A DNA stretch of 64,000 nucleotides from positions 1,798,001 to 1,862,000 of the forward strand of contig JAUPSS010000001.1 in NCBI GenBank assembly GCA_040285825.1, read 5' to 3'. Under the pieces are notes generated by a model. The model was not told the DNA's origin, ran no database searches, and saw only the letters and a program-made list of their open reading frames with translations. The stretch comes from Eukaryota sp. TZLM1-RC. Lineage: Eukaryota > Metamonada: BaSk clade. Every line of letters begins with the position of its first letter. Within the stretch, counting starts at the first letter, position 1. Positions 42,492 to 52,967 of the stretch are shown here, piece after piece. The position numbers and the translations under genes were made by a program.

Positions 42492-42887
42492 ATGTCTACG
42501 CATACTTCTCCTCCACGACCTCTCACTCGGATCGGTATCAGTGCTGCAAAGCCTATCCACTTTTCAATTCGTGCTTGCAAAAATGCTCTTCGTTATAATG
42601 ACAGAATTGCCATCTCTGGCATTGGCTCTAGTATCACTAAGGCGGTCTCTATAGCAGAAATCCTTCGCCAAGATGGTTTTGTATCATATGAACGCATCAC
42701 TACCGGTAGAGCTACTATGCGCAGGGATCCAGAAAATCCCCAAAAAAAGCCATCAGAACGTGATGAATTGTCAATTGTGTTGAAACGGGACAAGATTCCT
42801 TCGCCCCCTTTCCCTGATGCTTTGAAGAAAGCTGGTGAGAGACATTTAAGGCAATATTGGGATGAAAATCTTGTCAAGTCTTCATAG
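42492..42887 (+). CDS. Alba-domain DNA/RNA-binding protein
   Basis: 131 residues. The Alba fold signature spans about residues 12-110: IGISAAKPIHFSIRACKNAL, then ISGIGSSITKAVSIAEIL, a basic hairpin (RATMRRDPENPQKK) and a last strand LSIVLKRDK. Eukaryotic Alba proteins bind RNA and chromatin. The start ATG follows directly on the decayed Fanzor, so its promoter must lie in or near transposon remains. The C-terminus extends some 30 residues past the domain. The ORF is complete and undamaged. Confidence 0.88.
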   Translation: MSTHTSPPRPLTRIGISAAKPIHFSIRACKNALRYNDRIAISGIGSSITKAVSIAEILRQDGFVSYERITTGRATMRRDPENPQKKPSERDELSIVLKRDKIPSPPFPDALKKAGERHLRQYWDENLVKSS

Positions 42888-43006
42888 ATTGATCAAATAA
42901 ACTGTTTTATGTATTCACTTTCTTACACCAATACAAACATGATGTAAAATCATTGATTGTATTCGGAATTACATTGATTAAGAATGATTATTGAAGAGCA
43001 ACATTT

Positions 43007-43078
43007 TGGAGATGCAGGGTTTCGATCCCCGTATCTCACGCATGCTAAGCGTGTGCTTTACTAATTGAGCTGAACCCC
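43007..43078 (-). tRNA. tRNA-Ala(AGC)-like sequence, probably a pseudogene
   Basis: The minus strand shows a perfect 5-bp anticodon stem (CACGC/GCGTG) around loop TTAGCAT (anticodon AGC). It also has a T-arm with CGGGG/CCCTG and a TCGA-type loop, and a 3' acceptor CATCTCC plus A. The 5' acceptor GGGGTTC pairs poorly with it, position 8/9 lacks a base and the D-stem has a mismatch. It could be a decayed gene or a tRNA-derived end of the adjacent element. Confidence 0.6.
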
Positions 43079-43092
43079 ATCAATATTGCAGC

Positions 43093-43629
43093 GTTCGAGG
43101 GAAAATTGGGTGGAAAAACATGGGATTTTGGGGATTTTTTCACAAAAATTCCAATTCTATTTGTGCCACTGTTTTTTCCGTACCTGGAATTACACGCATA
43201 TGTAAATTAACTATTTATTAAAAATCTGAATCATTAATTTCAACGTCAAAATCCTGAGGTTTCTTGTTAAGAGCTGCTGTTACATTTTCTACCATTTTTG
43301 TCCAACCTGACAATGCATATTCTGTTTCTGAGGCCTTCAAATGGTCAAATACATCAAGTATCCTATTGCCAATGAGCTCTTTGATCTTCCTTGTTGATAA
43401 ATCTACTTTAATTGCGTCTTCGTGTAATCCAGCAGCAATTTCATCAACAATGAATGAAGTACAATGTTCTGTAAAGGAAGCTTTCAAAGAATCCTTGAAT
43501 GGTTTGAACAGTTGAGTTCAAATTCACAGGTGGAGAAACAATATTGGGATTTTGGTCAGAACATCCCATATTTATTTGCACCCAATTTTATTTGTTACCA
43601 CTGTTTTTCCACCCAATTTTTCCTCGAAC
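43093..43629. mobile_element. Small terminal-inverted-repeat element (MITE/foldback-like)
   Basis: The 28-bp ends 43093-43120 (starting GTTCGAGGGAAAATTGGG) and 43602-43629 are inverted copies with one mismatch. A subterminal piece (CCAATTCTATTTGTGCCACTG, 43147 on) is also related to the right end in direct orientation, so each end can fold back. No TSD is evident. It contains a short minus-strand open frame. The element is too small for an autonomous transposon. Confidence 0.7.
43218..43510 (-). pseudogene. Unrecognised C-terminal protein fragment within TIR element
   Basis: About 97 codons open on the minus strand, no convincing ATG. It reads LFKPFKDSLKASFTEHCTSF, then IKELIGNRILDVFDHLKASE and ends DVEINDSDF. 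Helix-rich and acidic at the end. It could be a captured gene piece or a decayed transposase C-terminus; no family recognised. Confidence 0.35.
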
Positions 43630-43689
43630 ACGGTAACAGTGCCTTGACTACCATATGTGAAAATTTCTAAAACACAATCGTCATTTGGT

Positions 43690-44343
43690 CATTTAATCAA
43701 GGTTGTTGTGGTGAGGGATCAACTCTACTGTATGACAAAGTCACATAGAAATTGTTTCCTATTTAGACCCTTTACTCTCTCGTTTGGTTGATGAAGATAT
43801 TTTGAATTCTTTTGGTTGAAGTGGCGATTTCAGGTTTGAAATGATTGACAAGATGACCATCATTACTGCTGTGAGATTCATTGATGTTGGTAACAATTTT
43901 TGTAAACCATAGCCTAAGTTTATATATAAGGAATCTCTGTCTGTTCCTGGAAAATCTATAATTGATAAATTTATTCTTGAATGTTTAGGCTCACACTAAT
44001 GTGTTGTGTCCATATGCTCTCGCGTTAGATGTCTTCTTGGATTTATTGCTATGGACTTATACTGGAATGATTTTGGAGAAATTGTGGCACAGAATATAGG
44101 GAGATTTTCTTGATTATGTCTATTGACAGAATAGAATTGTTGTTGTTTTCAATTTCAAAGTTCTTGTTTCCTTGTTTTCTTCTCCCTTGTTGTTCCTTCA
44201 ACGGTTTTATGGTAATTAAACTTCCAGACAATTCAGTTTCGCTGATATGGGATGATGATATAGAATTTCAAATTTTTCTATTCAACTGTTTTACTGAAAC
44301 AAATCAATTTTTCTGCAATCAAGAATGAGCAATATCTGATACT
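43690..44343 (+). pseudogene. Highly decayed RLE element, RLE-G-like
   Basis: Scattered matches only: VVRDQLYCMTKSHR near 43710, PLLSRLVDE, a trace of the RLE segment, and a 3' end (44220-44300) resembling RLE-G at 49570-49650. Many stops. It is the oldest-looking copy in the window and holds the TGCTTACCAA site where RLE-A inserted. Confidence 0.6.
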
Positions 44344-44353
44344 TGCTTACCAA

Positions 44354-45396
44354 GTGAGTTATCATGTGAACATGGTAGATTGTCACCACAAATTTGGACC
44401 AAATGTTTCCCCCAATCAATTCAAGAAATTCCAAACCTATCTCTTTTTATTTTGCAGTTTAGCTGTAAAAAGCTTCAACAAAAATTGTCAAAGATTTTTG
44501 AAAGCTTGGATTTTGATGTTAGACTTGGCTTGGCCAAGAAAAAGAATCCTGCTTTTGCAAATCTTTTACAAGATATGTGTGATTGTACTTCTTCTGCCTT
44601 TGTAACAACAATTCCTCAAGTTTATGGTACTCTCTTAACTGATTCTGCTTGGACTTTGAGTATGAGACTTCATTCCTTTATCTGGCCTGATAATCTACCT
44701 CATAATTTAATTTGTAAATGTTCTCGAAAAATTACAATTACTCATTTGTTAAATTGTAAACATTTTACTACTTTTAGAAGCAAAACTCACGATGCTGTAA
44801 GAGAGCAATTATATTGTATTTGTAAATCTCATAGAATTGAATCCTTCTTGGAACCTCTGTTGTCAAATCTGTTTGATGCTGAAGATTATTTTCATAAGAA
44901 TAATAGAGGTGATGTTGTATTACCTGTATTAGATGGAAGCTTCATTTTATTGGATGTAATGTCTGTTGATCCTTGTAACGCCTCAAATGAAGGGCTTGTT
45001 AATTCTGAAATTCATAATCCTCTTTCAAATGCTGAAAATTTCAAAATCAAAAAATATAATGAACCTTTGTCCAAATGGTCCAGTCAACAGCATGCAAAAT
45101 ACAATTTGTATCCATTTTTATTTTCTCTGTTTGGTTCACTTGCTCCAACGGCTATACGTTTTTTGGCAGATTTTGAATTGATTGTGAAGGAGAAGAACTA
45201 ACAGAAATTTCAACAGATTGTTTTGGCAAAATAGAATTGTGTTTTCTACCTTTAAGGGGATGTTGAAGATGGTTTCCGATGCTTTGCTTTCTCTTGGATC
45301 TCACTATGAGAGAGTTGCTGCTAGTGTTTTTGTTTTGGGAGAGATGGATTATTTAGATGTTGATTTATAGGTTTTTAATAAAAAAAATTAAAAAAA
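44354..45396 (+). pseudogene. RLE-A insertion, diverged, 10-bp TSD
   Basis: 5'-truncated at about ELSCELEK. Open from 44380 for 273 codons: thumb and post-RT, CKCSRKITITHLLNC finger, RLE segment RGDVVLPV..LLDVMSVD, and C-terminal domain to FELIVKEKN. The frame is then lost at about 45195. The last part (RLFWQNRIVFST to DVDL) is still recognisable, ending at an A-rich tail. TGCTTACCAA lies at 44344-44353 and 45397-45406. Confidence 0.87.
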
Positions 45397-45629
45397 TGCT
45401 TACCAAATTGATCTGAATAAAATTGTTTTTATAAGAACCGTTTCTAAATGAAAACGGTGTCTCTCTTAAGCAATGGAGACGAAATTTAGATAAATAAATA
45501 ATATTGTTTTGAAATTAAAAAGAGAAACACTTGATACCAGTTTGGATGAGTTCAGTTTAGGTTTTAGTTTGTCTTAATTCATCAACTCTCAGATACTGAA
45601 ATACACCTACTGTACTACTATACTTTACA

Positions 45630-46211
45630 ATGGCTTCACGTGGTGTAGAAGAAACTGAGCGTCTTAAAAAGAATATTGAGGCTCAACTTTCTCGTCTATT
45701 TGTACAAATGGAAGATCTTGAAGAGCTTCGGGATGAACTTGATGATGAAGAATATGACATCACCAAAGCTGACACTCTTGAACAGCTACAGGAATTCAAG
45801 AAACATCTCGACCGAACTCTTGCTGGTAACATCTCCCTCGTTGATCAGTTCTCATCAGTCCAACTAGCCATACAAGCCGCCATCTCTGAAGCATTCAAGA
45901 CCCCCAAAGTTATACAATTGTTCGCTGCTGCCCAACCAAAAGCCCTCCGTAACCATTTACACAATCTCACACGCGATGCCAAGCTTAACAAGATACCAAA
46001 GCCCACCTTCATTGAGCAAAAACTCGAGATTTTGGTTGCTCTTCAAAAGCTGGGTGACTCGCTCTCAGAAAAGGAACAACATTTTCTTAAGAAACATTAT
46101 AACCCCTCATTAGAAAACTTTGAAGCCGCTGGCAGTGGTTATGCATCAAAGGCTTCTGTAATGCCATCTGATGTAGCTGACCATGTCGCTGATCATGAAG
46201 AAGTTTTGTAA
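45630..46211 (+). CDS. LZIC: LZIC-like protein (leucine zipper and ICAT domain)
   Basis: 193 residues, beginning MASRGVEETERLKKNIEAQL, close to animal LZIC in length and start. The N-terminal 55 residues are an acidic coiled coil (MEDLEELRDELDDEEYDI). The ICAT homology region follows (SLVDQFSSVQLAIQAAISEA, then PKVIQLFAAAQPKALRNHLH), with a helical C-terminus (EKQ/KLGDSLSEKEQHFLKKH). In animals ICAT domains bind beta-catenin, but LZIC itself is implicated in cell-cycle and DNA-damage responses. Its function outside animals is unknown. The ORF is intact and follows an ordinary AT-rich upstream region. Confidence 0.88.
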   Translation: MASRGVEETERLKKNIEAQLSRLFVQMEDLEELRDELDDEEYDITKADTLEQLQEFKKHLDRTLAGNISLVDQFSSVQLAIQAAISEAFKTPKVIQLFAAAQPKALRNHLHNLTRDAKLNKIPKPTFIEQKLEILVALQKLGDSLSEKEQHFLKKHYNPSLENFEAAGSGYASKASVMPSDVADHVADHEEVL

Positions 46212-47105
46212 ATAGTGTTCATTATTTTTAATTGGAATTTATTTTATAATTGGGTTACAATAAACAAGTCAAGTATAATAGAAATTTATTATATTGATTA
46301 TTTATAATAATCATTATGCAATTGATTACAAAAAAGACCAGTAAAAAATAGTCGAATTAAATTAAAAAGCGATTCTTTGTTTTATTAAAAAAATTGATTA
46401 TTGTTTGATGAAAAGGGAGTTGAATGGATAATGATGGTTGAGTTTGTAAATGTATGGTTTGAAATAAGAGTACCTGGTAAAAAAATGTTACGAGAAAGCC
46501 TCAAGTGTTTGTAGGCAGAGAATGGTATCTTCCATTACAGAATTGGTAGATATCCGTAATAGTCTGAGATCAGGCGCTTCAATATGGCTTAGGTAAGGAA
46601 GGAACAAAGAACAAACACGTGTAAAACATTATCTATGGTAGTAAATGAACGAGAACAGCCTTGATGTTTGGGTTTGTCAGCATTGAGTGTTTGTGAGGTA
46701 ATAAGAGCATGTTGGGTTGAGCTTAAAGGTACACTGAACTTGGTGGTAAATGGGGATGTCATTCTTACAGATATAGTCAATAACAATGGTACAAGTGTCC
46801 TAAAGCAAAAAACATTTTGTAACGAATTCTCAGACTTTAGACTTTTGCAGGTGTACTGGTCTATCTCCTCGATTATCATATTTTTCCATTGCTACCAGCT
46901 TATACAATAAACCATTTTGATTTCTTTTTGACAAACATTTTCATTATTTACATCAGAATTTAAAGAACTTAAGGTATATAAGGTTTGTCTTTGGGAGGAA
47001 TGAAGAAAGGTGCCACTGAGATCACTTGAGCAATTCCCAGGAACTCTTTGAGTTCCAATTCGTAGTAGTAATTTTGGGAATTTCTAAATTATGTAATCTC
47101 AAATT
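46212..47105. other. No convincing gene
   Basis: LZIC 3' region then about 700 bp of mixed sequence. A minus-strand open stretch of 96 codons (46589-46879) and a neighbouring frame reading YKLVAMEKYDNRGDRPVHLQ could be parts of a broken or spliced gene, but no domain is recognised. Near 47040-47100 the minus strand reads YYYELELKEFLGIAQVISVA, also unassigned. Confidence 0.4.
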
Positions 47106-48966
47106 TTCTTTAAATAATATTTATTTATTAAAAAACTTATAAATCAACATCTAAAAAATCCATCTCTCCCAAAACAAAAACACTAGATGCAACTCTCTCA
47201 TAGTGAGATCCAAGAGAAAGCAAAGCATCAGAAACCATCTTCAACATCCCCTTAAAAATAGAAAACACAATTCTATTTTGCCAAAACAATCTGTTGAAAT
47301 TTCTGCCAGTTCTTCTCTTTACAATCATTTCAAAATCATCCAAAAAACGTAAAGCAGTTGGTGCAAATGAACCAAAAAGGGAAAATACAAATGGATACAA
47401 ATTGTATTTTGCATGATGTAGACTGGCCAATTTGGACAAAGGTTCATTGTATTTTTTGAAATAAAATTTTCAGCATTTGAAAGATGATTATGAATTTCAG
47501 AATTAACAAGCCTTTCATTTGAGACATTACAAGGATCAACAGACATTACATCCAATAAGATGAAGCTTCCATCTAATCCAGGTAATATAACATCACCTCT
47601 ATTATTCTCATGAAAATCATCTTCAGCATCAAACAGATTTGACAATAGAGGTTCCAAGAAGGATTCAATTCTATGAGATTTACACATGCAATATAACTGG
47701 TCTCTTACAGCATCATGAACCTTGCTTCTAAAAGTAATAAAATGTTTACAATTTAACAAATGAGTAGTTGTAATTTCTCGAGAACATTTACAAATTAAAT
47801 TATGAGGTAAATTATCAGGCCAGATAAAGGAACGAAATCTCATATTCAGAGTCCAAGCAGAATCGGATAAGAGAGTACCATAAACTTGAGGAATTGTTGT
47901 TACTAGAGTAGAAGAAGTACTATCACACATATTTTGTAAAAGATTTGCAAAGCGGGATTCTTTTTCTTGGCCAAGCCAAGTCTAACATCAAAATCCAAGC
48001 TGTCGAAAATCTTTGACAATTTTTGTTGAAGCATTTTACAGCAAAACTGTAAATTAAAAAGAGATCGGTTTGGAATTTCTTAAATTGATTGGGGAAAACA
48101 TTTGGTCCAGATTTGTGGTGGCACTTTTTCGAGATCACAAGATAACACATTCAAATATGGACTGCAACTGGGAACTAACAAATGAGGATCTTCAGGAAAT
48201 CTACGAGAAAATCCATAAATACAATTCTTGCCCCCTCCAAAAAAATGCTGATCGACACAAAATAGAAGATTTTGTAAATCCAATACCACCAAAATTTGCT
48301 GCCGAAAATAAGTGATTTTTCAACAATCCTGTTTCTACATCCAATAAATCAGCAAAAAATGCTGGTCTCAATGAATTCGAAAAAAATGTAATGCTGTGGA
48401 GGGAGCGCAAGATCTCAAAATGTGGGTCATTCTTCCATTATAGCAAATTTTAAGCATAAAAAACTTAACATGTTTTTCTAAATCTAAGGGAGAAATTGAA
48501 TCAAGCTCAATTTTCATTTTTTCCAAAATAGATTGTGATTCAATTTGAGTTAGAGGCACATTTCATAACCAACAACCAAGAAACCTAAAAGCATCACCAC
48601 TATAATTAGTAAAAGGGATAACAGAATCGTTTATCACAAGACCCTGAGCAGAAGATCCAACAAGGAAGCATTTGCTCGCATTAAGATGAAGCCCAATTTT
48701 TTCATATGAATTGGTTATTTCTTGAACAACCAATTGTAGTAAATCAAATGAACCAACCAGGAATATATCATCCATTTAAGCAACTATTTTTAGGGAAGGT
48801 TATTTTTGCTTATCTAAAGTTTTGTGAATAGCTAAACAAAACAATAATGGACCTAAAGGATCACCTTGCTTTACACCAGAAGATGATTTTAAACCAAATG
48901 AATTAAATATCAAATCTGATTCTTTACCATAAAAGTGGAAGAAAAAAACTTGAGCGCTCAGGAAAA
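47106..48966 (-). pseudogene. RLE-A copy, 5'-truncated, multiply frameshifted
   Basis: The minus strand has stop at 47137 and upstream C-terminal domain, RLE segment, CKCSREITTTHLLNC finger, post-RT, thumb, motif E and DDIF (YMDD region, near 48770). GVKQGDPLGPLLFCLAIH follows at about 48860. At least six frame breaks or stops (47460, 47930, 48090, 48240, 48380, 48560, 48776). It ends inside the palm, where it has cut a MuDR-like gene. Confidence 0.85.
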
Positions 48967-49222
48967 TCAACTTCGTAACAATCCAAACATCGCAATCAAG
49001 AGGGGACGTAGCAATAAAACGAAAGGGACACTTCTCATCATCACACTTGATTTCCCAGCGGGTCTTGTTGTTATTTTGAGCAGGAGAGAACTCTTTGTTG
49101 ATTTCAATACCATATTGATGCAGAGTTGTTATCATTTTGTCACGAGATTCGAAAGTATCGTTCACTGAGATGGATATAGGTTCAGAAGCTTTAAGTTTAT
49201 TAAGATTAAGAGCAATAGTCAT
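48967..49222 (-). pseudogene. MuDR/MULE-type transposase N-terminal DNA-binding fragment
   Basis: An ATG at 49222 opens about 85 codons before RLE-A sequence. The pattern DTFESRDKMITTLHQYGIEI, then RWEIKCDDEKCPFRFIATSP and DCDVWIVTKL fits the MuDR zinc-binding domain (F at start, C..CPWR/CPFR-A, W.I). The second zinc-binding half, the catalytic domain and the terminal repeats are absent. It was probably a MULE transposase truncated by the RLE-A insertion; a host FAR1-like protein is possible. Confidence 0.6.
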
Positions 49223-49289
49223 TTTTGTGGTTTTTGATGAAAAAGATGGGAATAATGTTGCTGTGGATTTTGATGGAAATTGATTTAAT

Positions 49290-49660
49290 CATGTGGATTT
49301 TGGTGTTTTCCCCAAATATAAAGCAAAATTGCTATCCTTGAATGCAGAATCGCATACTCATTATGTCCTCTGTCCATTTGCAGTTTCCCTTCATGGCTCG
49401 CTTGGACCTCTTGCTTTATCTTTCTGGGATGATCTTGTTGAAATTGTGAAACAACGTACTGGAAGAGTTTTTGACAAGAGTTTTTGGCAGAACAGAATTG
49501 TATTTTCAATTTTCAAAGGTGTTGTTCCCTTATAATCTTCAGCTTTGTTATTTCTTGGACGCTTTTATGAAAGAAAAACTTCCAGTCAATTCTTCCTGGC
49601 TGATTTGGGTTATGAAGATATAGAATTTTAACTTTGTCGTACAGCTTTTTATTGAAATAA
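49290..49660 (+). pseudogene. RLE-G 3' fragment
   Basis: Codes KLLSLNAESHTHYVLCPFAV, the SLHGSLGPLALSFWDDLV domain and RTGRVFDKSFWQNRIVFSIF. A TAA (about 49533) interrupts before SSALLFLGRFYERK and the terminal GYEDIEF (stop 49629-49631). AATAAA follows. Confidence 0.8.
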
Positions 49661-50862
49661 ATCATATACACTAAAAAAAGAAATTATGTTTTGCTAATTA
49701 ATATGCCATACACACTGCTCTCACTCTCAAACTCCACGTTGCTTCCCCTGCAGTGGGAAGTGCAGGAAAAGAAACGTTGGTGGACAAACCATCATGCCCA
49801 AGAGTTTAAATCACATCTTCCGACTATACTGAATTTCTTTACAGTTCAGTTACGTCAGAGACATTTACATCCTTTAGGCAGTGTTGCTGGTAGTAAGGTC
49901 GTCAAAACGGCTAGCTTGAAGATGAATTGTGCTCTTGAACGTGAAGAGGACATTTCCTTTGTACATGACAGTGCACTAAAGAAGTGTAAATTGGTTGGGT
50001 TTAAGCTATTTGTTCATATCTCACCTTTAAAATGATATACTGGGTGCTGTATTTATTGCAATAACTATGCTTCATTAAGGGTTAGGGTCAGGGCTGTCAA
50101 GTTTGATCAACCACACTTGTTTGTGTTTTTGTTATGACTCTTTGGGGTTAGTTCCCAAATGATTAATCTGCCTTTGTTTTTTCCGAAATCAAATCATTTT
50201 GTTTATCTTCAATGCAATTTTTACATCTTCTTTTTTTGAAAATTAATACAAATTTTCGAATCATGTCATTTTGACATCAATAAACTTCTTTATTTCAGCC
50301 TTTGCACGCAATTGTGTTTCCTTGATATTTCTGGCTTAAAGTCTAATTATCTTGCGGCTTACACATTCACAATGACAGTTATCAATAAAAGAAGCTCTCA
50401 CTTAAGGCCGCCCCAGTATTAAATTATGGACAAAATCAAAGGGGCCTTGCGGGTCCCTTTATTTACCACCACTGGATGATCTTAAAATGGTATCAAACAA
50501 ATACGAAATTGAGTGCATTATGTCTATTAAAAATCAGGCAACAACAACAATTCTGGCAAGTATTTCAACAACGTGTTTAGAATACTACCCAGATGAGTTG
50601 AGTACTGGATTTATGATTAGAATAAAAGCAACACTGAAATCTAACAGCATCAGTACATTAGATTCTTGACAATTTGAATAACACCAAGAACCGATCAAAG
50701 AAAAAAGCAATGTAACAACCAGAGTTTTAGGCTAAATTTTTATTCAAAAGTGTTATTCAAAATCAAAATAGCGAAAAATTGAAGTGAAAAAAAATTGAAA
50801 AAGAGTGAAAAATTAGCCAAAGGGATTGAAGCAACTTCAACTGTCGCAACTTTTCTCTCACA
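49661..50862. other. Intergenic, no convincing gene
   Basis: Two plus-strand open stretches (49691-50035, 114 codons; 50487-50669, 60 codons) have no recognisable domain and codon use unlike the genes nearby. A pyrimidine tract with TTTATTTCAG near 50291-50300 resembles a 3' splice site, so a spliced short gene cannot be excluded. The last 100 bp are A-rich 5' flank of the SAPS gene. Confidence 0.4.
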
Positions 50863-52869
50863 ATGTTCTCTTCATGGCGTTTTAGCCAAGCGCGACCATC
50901 TTCATACACTCTTAGCTACATCCTCAAACAGAAAAACCCAAATCTTGAATCTCTTCTTCAAGAGGATGATGTTATTCAGGAAGCTATGGCAGATGAAACG
51001 AAGCTCTGCAACTTCATCTTGCAACCGGAGACACTCTCCAAAATGCTTGATATCATCACAACCCCACCTGCTGATTCATCCTCATCAGACCGCAAGTTCA
51101 AAATCCCATATGTTGCTACCGAAGTCATTATGGCTTTGCACTCCAAGGCACTTCCCCGCCTGTTCCAGCCCAGCGAAAATCCCCTTGCGTCCTCTCTCAT
51201 CCACTTCTTCTCCTCTACGTCACCCCTTCCCTCCACTCACCTTCAGTTCGTCCAACGTATTCTCTCCTCGCTTCTCCACAACCACGAATCCGAAACCCTC
51301 CTTCTCTTTGCTTCCCACCCATCTTTCCCTCGCCAATTGGTAACACATGCCGCAACCTCAGCCACAGCATTGGACCTCTTCCTCAAGCTCCTTACCCCAG
51401 ATAGATCCCTCTCGTGCTACGAATGGTTAGCCCGAAGTGGAGTTGTTGAGCACTTTGTTGAAATTCTAGTTGAGGGGTTGCAATCAGACTCGTCACCCCA
51501 CTGGTTGACAAGTACAGCTCATGCCAGCGAAGCACTACGTCAGATCATCACGGTATCTCTCACTGACGACAAGACCGCTTCTTATTCATTCTCCACCTGC
51601 CCTCTCTTTCTACGCTTAATGTCTCCCTCCACCGGTTCTTTGGAATCACTGTACAATGCTATTATGGACACCTCTTCTCCTATACCAACACTCCAACCGT
51701 TATTGTCTGTCTTGGTTACCTTAGCCCAACGCATTGTCTCTCCAAGTACTTTGATTGACAATGATTGCCCTTCCCTTGATGATGATTTAGTCGAGTTTGT
51801 AGATCATGATAGGATCAAAAATACACGAGGTTCAAGAAAAGTCTTGATTGAGTTGTGGGGAGAAGAAGAAGCTCCAGGTGTTGATCAACTAACCAGTAGA
51901 ATATGCAACTTTTGTGCCGACTCTAAGTTTCTGCTTCATTTGAACCACCTTTTATCCTTACCCTGTCCCCCAATGTCCAGTAGCTTCTCAATGTTTAGCA
52001 ATTCTTTCACACCATTAATTGGAAAGGGAAAGCTTTCTATATTAAAGTACTGCAGATTAATCACTTGTTGTGGATTTTTCAATGAAATTTTGGATTCTGG
52101 GTGTCTTAAAACTGCATTTGAGCTCTTCTTTGAATACCCCCATTTTTCTGTGTTGCATTCCAGTGTTGTGGACTTGGTTTACGCGTTTATTGACCTAAAA
52201 ACTTCTGAACACAAGGATTATCATTTGAAATTCTTGAATTATCTCTTAGATGAATGTGATTTGATTACCAAGTTGCCTTTAGAAACCAAGAAGTCTTTGG
52301 AAGTCAAACCTAGACCTGCCTTTATTGGTGATTTGATAAGCCTTGGCAAAGTTGTGCTGGAAACGATTCCATTGGAGGAAATTGCAGAAAGGAATGATCA
52401 ATGGAAATGGTTTGAATCTGATGTCATTCAGCCCACAGTGTCAAAAATTACTGAAAAAGGTCATTATTCGGTAAATATGGCCTCTTCTGATTTCTCTGAT
52501 GATGATTATGGTTTTGATACATCCTTAATGGATAGTGGAAGTAGTATATTTAATCAAATCTTGGTGGCTCACGGCCAATCAATCAATGCTGATTTTGATG
52601 ATATCGAATTTGATTGGTCCAATGATGACGTCATTTTTGATAGCACTGTGGATGAAAGCGCTTTCGACTTTGAATCAAGTCTTGCAGAAATAAGTGTTCG
52701 AGATTCTCAAAAGCAGGAAGAGAAGGAAAGCAAAGAAATTGAAGAAGCAAATGAGGAAGTTAATGAGGAAGTCAATAAGGAAGTCAATAAGGAAGTGGAA
52801 GAGTTGAAGGAGTTCAATGATGCTAATTATTGGAAAATTGACTATGCTTCTGCTTTTCCGGATTTGTAG
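50863..52869 (+). CDS. SAPS-domain protein, PP6 phosphatase regulatory subunit
   Basis: 668 residues. SAPS proteins (yeast Sap155/185/190, animal PPP6R1-3) scaffold the PP6/Sit4 phosphatase. The N-terminus shows the hallmark order: LESLLQEDDVIQEAMADETK, LCNFILQPETLSKMLDIIT and KIPYVATEVIMA. Mid-domain features are KLSILKYCRLITCCGFFNEIL and the FEYPHFSVLHSSV motif corresponding to FFxYPxNNxLH. The C-terminal 130 residues are acidic and low in complexity, ending in a short repeat (EVNEEVNKEVNKEVEE). A clean single-exon ORF, converging on DBR1 with about 100 bp between stops. Confidence 0.87.
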   Translation: MFSSWRFSQARPSSYTLSYILKQKNPNLESLLQEDDVIQEAMADETKLCNFILQPETLSKMLDIITTPPADSSSSDRKFKIPYVATEVIMALHSKALPRLFQPSENPLASSLIHFFSSTSPLPSTHLQFVQRILSSLLHNHESETLLLFASHPSFPRQLVTHAATSATALDLFLKLLTPDRSLSCYEWLARSGVVEHFVEILVEGLQSDSSPHWLTSTAHASEALRQIITVSLTDDKTASYSFSTCPLFLRLMSPSTGSLESLYNAIMDTSSPIPTLQPLLSVLVTLAQRIVSPSTLIDNDCPSLDDDLVEFVDHDRIKNTRGSRKVLIELWGEEEAPGVDQLTSRICNFCADSKFLLHLNHLLSLPCPPMSSSFSMFSNSFTPLIGKGKLSILKYCRLITCCGFFNEILDSGCLKTAFELFFEYPHFSVLHSSVVDLVYAFIDLKTSEHKDYHLKFLNYLLDECDLITKLPLETKKSLEVKPRPAFIGDLISLGKVVLETIPLEEIAERNDQWKWFESDVIQPTVSKITEKGHYSVNMASSDFSDDDYGFDTSLMDSGSSIFNQILVAHGQSINADFDDIEFDWSNDDVIFDSTVDESAFDFESSLAEISVRDSQKQEEKESKEIEEANEEVNEEVNKEVNKEVEELKEFNDANYWKIDYASAFPDL

Positions 52870-52967
52870 AGGTTTTGTTTAAGTAAAGTTTTTGGTTTTA
52901 ATTATAGAATTCTATTATTATTTTTGATTATAAAGCTGTATTTATTGTGTTTTTAATCAACTATACT

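Noticed and set aside
43007-43078. Functional tRNA-Ala gene
   Set aside because: The acceptor and D-stem mismatches and the missing base at position 8/9 make a working tRNA unlikely, although the anticodon arm is perfect.
49691-50035. 114-codon plus-strand ORF as a gene
   Set aside because: No recognised domain, no codon pattern like the nearby genes and no conserved neighbour; reported only as intergenic.
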